Below are positions 9,429 to 16,977 of a stretch of DNA of 64,000 bases, piece by piece. The stretch's first letter is position 1. Each line of letters begins with the position of its first letter. A program made the translations under genes and the position numbers. Source of the stretch: Lachnospiraceae bacterium (lineage in GTDB: Bacteria; Bacillota; Clostridia; Lachnospirales; Lachnospiraceae); contig JAFSYI010000083.1 in assembly GCA_017450065.1 (NCBI GenBank), forward strand, positions 124,001 through 188,000, read 5' to 3'. The notes below the pieces were generated by a model, which saw only the letters and a list, made by a program, of their open reading frames with translations, made no database searches and was not told the origin of the DNA.

Positions 9429-10538
9429 ATGGAAGGAAATAAGAAAATAATACTTACCGGAGACAGGCCTACCGGCCGTCTGCATCTGGGACATTATGTA
9501 GGATCGCTTAAGAGACGTGTGGAGCTGCAGAACAGCGGCGAATATGATGATATCAACATTCTGATAGCGGACGATCAGGCACTTACGGATAACGCGGATA
9601 ACCCCGGCAAGATAAGGGATAATATAATCAATGTTGTACTTGACTATCTGTCGGTAGGGCTTGATCCCGACAAGGTCACCATCTGTGTCCAGTCGGCTCT
9701 TCCGGCGCTTCATTCGCTTACATTTTATTATATGAATCTTGTAACTACCGCACGTGTATCGCGTAATCCAACAGTAAAGTCAGAGATCCAGATGAGAGGC
9801 TTTGCCGATGAGGGGCTCCCCGTCGGTTTCTTCTGCTATCCGATATCGCAGGCAGCTGATATTACGGCTTTTGACGCGACTGTTGTGCCTGTGGGGGAGG
9901 ATCAGCTTCCCATGATAGAACAGACAAGGGAAATAGTGGAGAAATTCAATAAAACCTACGGAGATACCCTTGTTCTTCCCAAGGCAATGATACCGGAGAA
10001 CGAAACCCAGAGACGTCTGCCGGGCGTCGACGGCAAAGCGAAGATGAGTAAGTCACTGGGTAACTGTATATATTTATCCGATACACCGAAGACTGTTAAG
10101 AAACAGGTTAACGGTAAGATGTTTACAGATCCTCAGCATTTAAGGATAGAGGATCCCGGACATATAGAGGGAAATGTTGTATTTACCTATCTTGATGCTC
10201 TCTGTACCGATGATCACTTCAGGGAGTATCTGCCCGATTATGCCTGCCTTGATGAAATGAAGGAGCATTATATGAGGGGTGGACTCGGTGACGGGGTATG
10301 CAAGAAATTCCTGATCTCAGTGCTTGAGGAGACTCTGTCACCCATAAGGGCTCAGAGGGAGAAATGGTCTGAAAACATAGGCGATGTTTATGATATACTC
10401 GCGGACGGTATAAACAGGGCAAGGAAGAAGACCGATGCCACGCTTGCAAGGGTACAGAGATCGATGAGGATCAATTATTTTGAGGACCGTTCAATAACCG
10501 CCGAATGGGAAAAAATGCTCAGGAATCCGGCGGATTAA
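9429..10538 (+). CDS. trpS: Tryptophan--tRNA ligase
   Basis: Start ATG 9429 follows the purine-rich GGAGAGAGAGG; an upstream ATG at 9399 lies in the inverted repeat and would add an untypical extension. The 369-residue class I synthetase charges tRNA-Trp. It has TGDRPTGRLHLGHYVGS with the HIGH-type motif (HLGH) and the KMSKS loop as AKMSKSLGNC. It is somewhat longer than the usual 325-340 residues. I see no T-box element in its leader, but there is a 37-nt repeated motif and an inverted repeat. The next gene starts 20 bases downstream. Confidence 0.95.
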   Translation: MEGNKKIILTGDRPTGRLHLGHYVGSLKRRVELQNSGEYDDINILIADDQALTDNADNPGKIRDNIINVVLDYLSVGLDPDKVTICVQSALPALHSLTFYYMNLVTTARVSRNPTVKSEIQMRGFADEGLPVGFFCYPISQAADITAFDATVVPVGEDQLPMIEQTREIVEKFNKTYGDTLVLPKAMIPENETQRRLPGVDGKAKMSKSLGNCIYLSDTPKTVKKQVNGKMFTDPQHLRIEDPGHIEGNVVFTYLDALCTDDHFREYLPDYACLDEMKEHYMRGGLGDGVCKKFLISVLEETLSPIRAQREKWSENIGDVYDILADGINRARKKTDATLARVQRSMRINYFEDRSITAEWEKMLRNPAD

Positions 10539-10557
10539 GCGGTATGGGTAAGTAACT

Positions 10558-11781
10558 ATGGATGAAAAAAGAAAAATCTCGCTTGAAAGAGCAAATGAGC
10601 TTTATGAAGAGATTGAGGATTATCTTGCGTTTAAAGATGATTTCTTAAGAGAAACGGCCGAGCGCAGGGATGTACTGTCGAAGAAGCATAAGGAAGAGCT
10701 TATGAATTATTTCGAAGCATCGGAGGATGACTGGAACGACTGGCACTGGCAGCTTCGGCACAGGATAAGCTCCGTGTCTCTTCTCGCTAAATTCATAAAG
10801 CTGTCGGACAAACAGTATAAAATGTTCGAGGAGATATCCAGGAAATTCCGTTGGGCGACCACGCCATACTATCTTTCTCTTATGGATTATGAGGACATGA
10901 GTTATCCCATAAACATGATGGCGCTCCCGAGCGCCGCTGAGAATGATGAGAACGGAGAGCTCGATCCGATGAGCGAGGAATACACCAATCCGGCCCCGTG
11001 CATTACAAGAAGATACCCCAACCGTCTCATCATAAACGTTACAAGCTCCTGCGCAATGTTCTGCCGCCACTGCCAGAGACGGAGGAGAATAGGCGAGTGT
11101 GACCGTATCGAATCCGAGGAAAAGATTTCGGCAGCCATCGAGTATATAAGGAATACCCGTGAGATAAGAGATGTGCTTATAACAGGCGGAGATCCTCTGA
11201 TGCTTCCGGATGAAATGCTTGAAAATATAATAAAGCAGGTAAGGGCAATACCTCATGTTGAGATCATCAGGCTGGGTACAAGACTTCCCGTAACCATGCC
11301 GCAGAGGATAACCCCCGAGCTCTGTAATATGCTCAGTAAATATCATCCCTTCTTTATAAATACCCAGTTCAACCATCCGGGTGAGCTTACGGAGGATGCG
11401 GTAAGTGCGTGTGAGCGAATAGCAAATGCCGGAATACCCATAGGAAATCAGATGGTATTTTTAAAGGGCATAAATAATGATAAGTATATAGTACAGCTGC
11501 TCAACGAAGGGTTGCTTAAGGCAAGGGTACGTCCTTATTATATTTTTCATCCGAAGCAGGTCCTCGGTACCAGGCATTTTGAGATAACCGTTGAGGAAGG
11601 TCTTAAGATAATGAAATATTTAAGGGGACATACCTCCGGCCTTGCGATACCGCAGTATATCCTTAACGCGCCCCATGGACTCGGAAAGATTCCCCTGCTG
11701 CCCAAATACATAGAAGAGAGCGATGAGGAGCATGTGAAGCTGAAAACATGGGAGGGCAAGGAGGTAGAGATCATTTACTGA
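10558..11781 (+). CDS. eam: Radical SAM aminomutase, predicted glutamate 2,3-aminomutase
   Basis: The 407-residue protein belongs to the KamA family. The radical-SAM cluster motif CAMFCRHC gives Cys165, Cys169 and Cys172, and the PLP-dependent aminomutase core is present throughout. Lysine 2,3-aminomutase binds its substrate side chain with two aspartates. Here the matching positions read HPKQVLG (Lys333) and ILNAPHG (Asn370). That Lys/Asn pair is the published hallmark of glutamate 2,3-aminomutase, which makes beta-glutamate, a compatible solute. The prediction rests on those two residues; lysine activity is the alternative. The gene probably shares transcription with trpS. Confidence 0.8.
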   Translation: MDEKRKISLERANELYEEIEDYLAFKDDFLRETAERRDVLSKKHKEELMNYFEASEDDWNDWHWQLRHRISSVSLLAKFIKLSDKQYKMFEEISRKFRWATTPYYLSLMDYEDMSYPINMMALPSAAENDENGELDPMSEEYTNPAPCITRRYPNRLIINVTSSCAMFCRHCQRRRRIGECDRIESEEKISAAIEYIRNTREIRDVLITGGDPLMLPDEMLENIIKQVRAIPHVEIIRLGTRLPVTMPQRITPELCNMLSKYHPFFINTQFNHPGELTEDAVSACERIANAGIPIGNQMVFLKGINNDKYIVQLLNEGLLKARVRPYYIFHPKQVLGTRHFEITVEEGLKIMKYLRGHTSGLAIPQYILNAPHGLGKIPLLPKYIEESDEEHVKLKTWEGKEVEIIY

Positions 11782-11823
11782 CCAAAGAAACGTCATTTCT
11801 TACGTCAAATGTAATGAAAACTC

Positions 11824-11852
11824 TTGTAAAAACACGCAGAATACTATATAAT
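11824..11852 (+). promoter_or_regulatory. Promoter of the 6S RNA candidate
   Basis: TTGTAA (11824-11829), a 17-nt spacer and a perfect TATAAT (11847-11852). The predicted start near 11859 coincides with the 5' edge of the closing stem of the RNA. Confidence 0.75.
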
Positions 11853-11857
11853 ACTAA

Positions 11858-12036
11858 CAACCGGAGTGTACGGGAATTCTTGATATTTTGAACCTACATC
11901 ACTTTAAAAGGGAATCCTATATCTTCAGACGTACGTCAGGCCTCATAATATCGGTGGAAGGCAGAAATCTGTTTGCGGTAACCCACCTGGCATATTGCTA
12001 GGAGTCAAAATTCAAGAGCCGGCATTTCGGGGTTGG
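11858..12036 (+). ncRNA. ssrS: 6S RNA candidate
   Basis: A non-coding stretch of about 179 nt with a consensus promoter. Its ends form a long closing stem: CAACC at 11858 pairs with GGTTG at 12031. CTTGA-T-ATTTTGA at 11879-11891 pairs with TCAAAATTCAAG at 12005-12016 apart from one bulged T. The interior has the GGTAACCCACCTGG segment and neighbouring sequence that I recall from Clostridia 6S RNAs. 6S RNA imitates an open promoter and binds sigma-A RNA polymerase. The assignment is from shape and remembered sequence, not a covariance-model search. The 3' end is uncertain because a terminator-like hairpin occurs only at 12098. Confidence 0.78.
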
Positions 12037-12097
12037 GTATATGCACAGGATAAAGCTGAACAATATTTACAATAAAACCCGTGTACTTGCTGATGAG

Positions 12098-12128
12098 ATC
12101 AAGATCAATCATCTTGATGTTTATTTGG
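12098..12128 (+). terminator. Terminator-like hairpin after the 6S RNA
   Basis: ATCAAGAT (12098-12105) and ATCTTGAT (12111-12118) form a perfect 8-bp stem with a 5-nt loop, followed by the T-rich GTTTATTT. Confidence 0.55.
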
Positions 12129-12186
12129 CTGGCACGGCTTTTTATTTATACAGTAACATTCGGGCGGTAACGGCCTGAGTTATGAA

Positions 12187-13227
12187 ATGGCATTAAGTAT
12201 TGATATTAAAAAGAAATATAATGATTTCCTGCTTGATATATCTTTTGAAAGCAGCAGCAACAGAATTGGTATCCTGGGCGCCTCCGGCTGCGGAAAGAGT
12301 CTGACGCTTAAAGCGATAGCGGGTCTGATAAAACCTGATTCGGGAAGGATAGTTTTTGATAACCGGCTTTTGTTTGATGCGGATGGCAGAATATGTATAA
12401 AGCCGCAGGACAGACATATCGGATATCTGTTCCAGGAGTATGCTCTTTTCCCGAACATGACGGTTGAGGAAAACGTAAGTGTGGCTTTTAAGGGATCGAA
12501 GCATAAAGACAGCCCGGGACAAATAGAAAACACCTTAAAACAGTTTGGATTATGGGAAATCAGAGGTCATTATCCGCATGAGCTGTCAGGCGGACAGAAG
12601 CAGCGGACAGCGCTTGCAAGGATGATGGCGTGCGATCCGGGTCTTCTTTTGCTGGATGAGCCTTTTTCGGCACTTGACACATTTCTGCGTGAAGGGATGA
12701 GGCTTGAACTTATCAGACTTCTGAACATGTATAATAAAACAGTCATACTGGTAAGCCACGACAGAGATGAGATATATCAGATGTGTAATTATCTTGTGAT
12801 CATGGGAAAAGGACGTGTGATAGATCACGGAAGGACGGATGAACTATTCGAAAGGCCCAAAACACCTGTGGGAGCAAAGCTTACAGGCTGTAAGAACATA
12901 AGCAGGATACAGAGGCTTTCGGATCACCGGATACGTGCCCTTGACTGGAACGGGCTTGAACTTGTGACGGATGAGAAGGTACCGGAATATATAACTCATG
13001 CAGGGATAAGGGCGCATGATTTCATTCCCGGAGATAAGGGTATAAATGCCGTGCCTACAGGACAGGCAATGATAAGCAGACTTCCGTTTGAATGGTATGT
13101 GACCATGGAGAACGGGCTGTGGTGGAAGCTTCCGAGGGGACTTGATATGAAGTATACAAGCGATATGGTACCTCAATATGTGAGTGTGCCCCCGGAGAAA
13201 ATAATCCTGCTAAAGGAAGAAGCATAA
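12187..13227 (+). CDS. modC: Molybdate ABC transporter ATP-binding protein
   Basis: A 346-residue ABC ATPase with Walker A GASGCGKS (31-38), signature LSGGQKQR, and Walker B LLLLDEPFSALD. A C-terminal accessory region after about residue 230 is shorter than or different from a standard TOBE pair. The neighbourhood, with modA and modB about 7 kb downstream and molybdopterin genes after them, points to molybdate or tungstate import. The start lacks a clear ribosome binding site, so the N-terminus is less certain. Placement apart from modAB is unusual. Confidence 0.78.
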   Translation: MALSIDIKKKYNDFLLDISFESSSNRIGILGASGCGKSLTLKAIAGLIKPDSGRIVFDNRLLFDADGRICIKPQDRHIGYLFQEYALFPNMTVEENVSVAFKGSKHKDSPGQIENTLKQFGLWEIRGHYPHELSGGQKQRTALARMMACDPGLLLLDEPFSALDTFLREGMRLELIRLLNMYNKTVILVSHDRDEIYQMCNYLVIMGKGRVIDHGRTDELFERPKTPVGAKLTGCKNISRIQRLSDHRIRALDWNGLELVTDEKVPEYITHAGIRAHDFIPGDKGINAVPTGQAMISRLPFEWYVTMENGLWWKLPRGLDMKYTSDMVPQYVSVPPEKIILLKEEA

Positions 13228-13252
13228 TTTGGCTTATAATACGATATAATTC

Positions 13253-13282
13253 TTGCTAAGACATGATGGCTGAAAGTATAAT
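13253..13282 (+). promoter_or_regulatory. Predicted promoter for the REC-EAL gene
   Basis: TTGCTA (13253-13258), an 18-nt spacer and TATAAT (13277-13282), about 108 nt upstream of the start codon. A GAA-loop hairpin lies in the leader. Confidence 0.5.
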
Positions 13283-13315
13283 GTGTATATATGCTGGATG
13301 AATCCAAAACAGCGA

Positions 13316-13332
13316 AAAATACGAAGTATTTT
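13316..13332 (+). repeat. GAA-loop hairpin
   Basis: AAAATAC-GAA-GTATTTT, a perfect 7-bp stem closed by a GAA triloop and followed by GAG. It resembles the hairpins at 57114, 57159 and 57206. Confidence 0.6.
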
Positions 13333-13389
13333 GAGCCTGTTCTGAAAAGATGCCTGATAATTTAAGAAAAAATTTGTACGGAGGGGGAT

Positions 13390-15075
13390 ATGGAACATTT
13401 CAGAGAAACAAGAGGAAAGAAACGGCGTGTGCTGATCGCTGATGATGAAAGCATTAACCGTGAGGTCCTGGGAAGCATTTTAAAGGACAGATATGAAGTG
13501 TCATACGCGGAGGACGGACAGGAGGCATTTAATATGCTGAAGGAAGCGAAGCCTGTGTTTTCTCTTGTTCTGCTTGATCTGCTGATGCCAAGGATGGACG
13601 GTTTTGAGTTCATAAGCAGACTTCGTGCCGATAATGACCTGAGAATGGTGCCTGTCATAGTTATGACATCAGAAGCAGATGCCGAGGTAAAGAGCATAAA
13701 TCTCGGTGCTGCGGATTTCATCATCAAGCCCTATGACATGCCGGAAGTAATACTTGCAAGGTGCGACAGGATCATCGAGCTTTCCGAGGGTAAGACCATA
13801 ATCAGTTCCGCTGAGAAGGATCATCTTACAGGACTGTATTCACGTGAGTTCTTTTATGAATATATAAGGCAGATCGAGGGATATAACAGGGATACGCTGA
13901 TGGATGCGGTTGTATTCAACATAGATCATTTCCATCTGATCAATGAAATGTACGGACGGAAGACCGGTGATGAAGTGCTGATAAATCTGGCGGGCGTACT
14001 GACAGATATATTCGGAAGGATAGCGGGAATAGGGTGCCACAGCGATGCAGATACCTTCTACGTTTACTGCCAGCATCAGTTCAGCTATGACAGTATAATG
14101 GATAAGATCCAGGAGAGCCTTCCGGCACTGTCGGAGAAGGCAAGGATCAGGGTCAGGATGGGGGTGTATCCCAATGTTGACAAGGAAGCGGAGGCTGAGC
14201 TGTGGTTTGATTATGCCAAAACTGCCTGTGACATGATAAGAGGTGATTATACCAGGTCGGTGTCTGTATATTCCAAGGAACAGCATGACCGCATGCTGTA
14301 TCATGAGAAGCTGATCAACGAGATCGATGAGGCTATAGCAAACAGGGATCTTATCGTATACTACCAGCCAAAATACAGAATACAGGGTGAAAAACCTGTG
14401 CTAAAGAGTGCCGAAGCTCTAATAAGATGGAAGCATCCCGAGAGGGGAATAATAAGCCCCGGAGATTTTATCCCGCTGTTTGAGAGCAACGGACTCATAC
14501 AGAAGCTTGACAATTATGTTTGGGAAGAGGCCGCACATCAGATTCGTAAATGGAAGGAGAAATACGGCAGGACAATACCGGTTTCCGTAAATGTGTCAAG
14601 GATAGATATATATGATCCCGCACTTGAATCCAAGCTGCTTAAGCTCATAGATACTTATGACATAACCACAGAGGATCTTCTGCTTGAGATAACGGAGTCG
14701 GCATATGCGGACAATGCGGATACACTGTCAAGGGTTGTGGACAGCTTAAGAGGCAGAGGCTTTAAGATCGAGATGGACGATTTCGGTTCAGGATATTCAT
14801 CGCTTAACATGCTTACCACAATAACAATCGACGTGATAAAGATCGATATGAAGTTCATCCGTAATATGAGAAAGGATGATAAGAGCTTACGAATGGTAAA
14901 GCTTATAATAGACATAGCCGGATTTCTTAATGTTCCGGTGGTTGCCGAGGGTGTTGAGGACGAGGTTCAGCTGACCATATTAAAGAAGATGGGCTGTGAT
15001 CTTATCCAGGGCTTCTATTTCAGCAGGCCTGTTCCACCGGAAGAATTCGTGAAATTCATAGAACAGGAGCTGTGA
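13390..15075 (+). CDS. Response regulator with degenerate GGDEF and EAL domains
   Basis: The 561-residue protein begins with a receiver domain (about 12-130; phosphoacceptor Asp63 in LVLLDLLMP and a KPYD lysine loop). A GGDEF domain follows at about 140-305, but its signature reads SDADTF instead of GGDEF, so cyclase activity is unlikely. The EAL domain (about 315-561) retains EALIRW, EITES, DDFGSGYSS, KIDMKFI, EGVED and QGFYFSRP, so c-di-GMP phosphodiesterase activity is expected. The start follows GGAGGGGG. An HPt protein is encoded at 19687 and a PilZ protein at 34099, but no histidine kinase is visible. Confidence 0.92.
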   Translation: MEHFRETRGKKRRVLIADDESINREVLGSILKDRYEVSYAEDGQEAFNMLKEAKPVFSLVLLDLLMPRMDGFEFISRLRADNDLRMVPVIVMTSEADAEVKSINLGAADFIIKPYDMPEVILARCDRIIELSEGKTIISSAEKDHLTGLYSREFFYEYIRQIEGYNRDTLMDAVVFNIDHFHLINEMYGRKTGDEVLINLAGVLTDIFGRIAGIGCHSDADTFYVYCQHQFSYDSIMDKIQESLPALSEKARIRVRMGVYPNVDKEAEAELWFDYAKTACDMIRGDYTRSVSVYSKEQHDRMLYHEKLINEIDEAIANRDLIVYYQPKYRIQGEKPVLKSAEALIRWKHPERGIISPGDFIPLFESNGLIQKLDNYVWEEAAHQIRKWKEKYGRTIPVSVNVSRIDIYDPALESKLLKLIDTYDITTEDLLLEITESAYADNADTLSRVVDSLRGRGFKIEMDDFGSGYSSLNMLTTITIDVIKIDMKFIRNMRKDDKSLRMVKLIIDIAGFLNVPVVAEGVEDEVQLTILKKMGCDLIQGFYFSRPVPPEEFVKFIEQEL

Positions 15076-15144
15076 ATGTTATAAACACCTGAAAGAACTT
15101 AAAAGCCTTATCAAGGGTTAGACTATGAAAAAGGGAGAACAACT

Positions 15145-16977
15145 ATGAGAAAACTGACAAAGAAAGGAAACATGAACGAGCGTATAGATATTGTCCTGCG
15201 TAAATTCCGTTCGAGAATGACATCATATCCGCCCGGAATGTGTCCGCTGGCGCTGTATCGTTCGCTTCTCCAGATTTCGATGAACCAGTCGTGCGGGAAG
15301 TGTGTTCCGTGCCGTGACGGGCTTGCGGAAGTGGATTATATGCTTAAGTGTATCCTGAACGGAGATGCTACAGAAGAAACGCTTAAGATGATGGAAAAAA
15401 AGTGCCATATGATAGCCCAGACTGCCGACTGTGCAGTGGGTGTGGTAGGAGCCAATCTGATATTGGATTCGCTTAATGATTTTGCTGATGAATATGAATC
15501 CCATATCCATGAACGCAGATGTGCAGAAAACGTTATCCAGACAATTCCCTGTGTTACTCTTTGCCCCGCCCATGTCGATGTTCCCGGTTATATAGCGATG
15601 ATAAAAGAAAAGGATTATGCCGGAGCGGTAAAGGTCATAAGAAACAGAAATCCGTTCCCGACAGCCTGCGCAATGGTATGCGAACATCCCTGTGAGAACA
15701 AGTGCCGCAGAACACTTGTGGATGCTCCTCTTAATATCCGGGGCCTTAAGAAGTATGCCGTTGACCAGGCAGCTGCCGATACTGTGGAAACGCCAAAGGC
15801 AAATGTAAAAACGGGAAAGAGTGTTGCAATAGTCGGCGGGGGTCCGTCCGGAATGACTGCAGCCTATTTCCTCGCTCTGATGGGACATGAAGCGGTTGTC
15901 TATGAGGAGCATGAGAAGCTTGGCGGAATGCTGAGGTACGGGATACCGGAATACCGTCTCCCCAAGGAGAGACTGGACCAGGATATAAAGGCTATACTGG
16001 GTGCCGGCGATATAAAGGTTCACTATAATACAAAGATCGGAACTGACATAACCCTGAAGGAATTAAGAGAATCCCATGACGCGGTATATATCGGTATAGG
16101 AGCACAGCTCGGGAACAGGATGCCCATGGAAAACGCAGATGCGAAGAATGTAATACCTGCCGCGGATTTTCTTCAGCAGGTTGCGATCGGAAATGCTCCC
16201 GACCTCACCGGTAAAAAAGTGGTACTCATAGGCGGAGGGAATGTAGCCATGGATGCAGCGCGCACCGCGGTACGTCTCAATGCCGAATCGATCCATGTAT
16301 TTACAAGAAAAAGAGACGATTATACGGCTCTTGAAAGTGAGATCGAAAGTGCGATGCAGGAGGGGATCAGGTTCAGGACTCTGTTAAGCTTCCTGAATAT
16401 AGAGGCTGACAAGGAAACAAACGAGGTGCAGGCGGTATGGCTGCAGCCGGAGATAATCGCGGAATATGACCAGTACGGAATGATGACCACGGAGCATTCA
16501 AGCAATTATCCATACAGATTCAAATGTGACCTTCTTATCTTGGGCGTGGGACAGCGCAGTGATGTCTCAGAACTTGAAAAGGAGGGAGTTCCCGTAAACA
16601 GAGGCAGGATCCTGGCTGATGAAACCTGTACGGTTGACGGAATGGAGGGAGTATTCTCCGGCGGTGACTGTGTAACCGGACCTTCAACTGCCATAAATGC
16701 AATAGCTGCCGGCCAGGTGGCTGCATACAATATAGATGAGTATCTGGGATATCATCATAAGGTTAATGTGGATACGGTAATACCGCCGGCTTATCCGAAT
16801 CCCTGTGTAGCAACCGGAAGGGCAGAAATAGAAGAAAGGGATCCTTTCGAAAGAAAAGCGGATTTTGGGCATGTCGAACTGTCAATGACCTGTGAGGAAG
16901 CCATGCGGGAAGCAGGCCGGTGCTTAAGATGCGATCATTACGGCTGCGGTGTTATGAAAGGAGGAAGGGGCGAATGA
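15145..16977 (+). CDS. NAD(P)H-dependent flavin/iron-sulfur oxidoreductase subunit (NuoF-tail + GltD-like)
   Basis: A 610-residue electron-transfer subunit. The first 115 residues match the C-terminal 4Fe-4S part of NuoF (CGKCVPCRDG). Then come a cysteine-rich Fer4 segment of the GltD/DPYD type (CPAHVDVPGY, ACAMVCEHPCENKC), an FAD-binding motif VAIVGGGPSGMTAA and an NAD(P)H-binding motif VVLIGGGNVAMDAAR. Extra cysteines end the protein (CLRCDHYGCG). This resembles the SfrB-type partner of formate-dehydrogenase-like subunits. It overlaps the formate dehydrogenase gene by ATGA, so the two almost certainly form one soluble complex linking formate to NAD(P)H. A second in-frame ATG at 15172 with AAAGGAAAC is an alternative start. 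Confidence 0.85.
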   Translation: MRKLTKKGNMNERIDIVLRKFRSRMTSYPPGMCPLALYRSLLQISMNQSCGKCVPCRDGLAEVDYMLKCILNGDATEETLKMMEKKCHMIAQTADCAVGVVGANLILDSLNDFADEYESHIHERRCAENVIQTIPCVTLCPAHVDVPGYIAMIKEKDYAGAVKVIRNRNPFPTACAMVCEHPCENKCRRTLVDAPLNIRGLKKYAVDQAAADTVETPKANVKTGKSVAIVGGGPSGMTAAYFLALMGHEAVVYEEHEKLGGMLRYGIPEYRLPKERLDQDIKAILGAGDIKVHYNTKIGTDITLKELRESHDAVYIGIGAQLGNRMPMENADAKNVIPAADFLQQVAIGNAPDLTGKKVVLIGGGNVAMDAARTAVRLNAESIHVFTRKRDDYTALESEIESAMQEGIRFRTLLSFLNIEADKETNEVQAVWLQPEIIAEYDQYGMMTTEHSSNYPYRFKCDLLILGVGQRSDVSELEKEGVPVNRGRILADETCTVDGMEGVFSGGDCVTGPSTAINAIAAGQVAAYNIDEYLGYHHKVNVDTVIPPAYPNPCVATGRAEIEERDPFERKADFGHVELSMTCEEAMREAGRCLRCDHYGCGVMKGGRGE

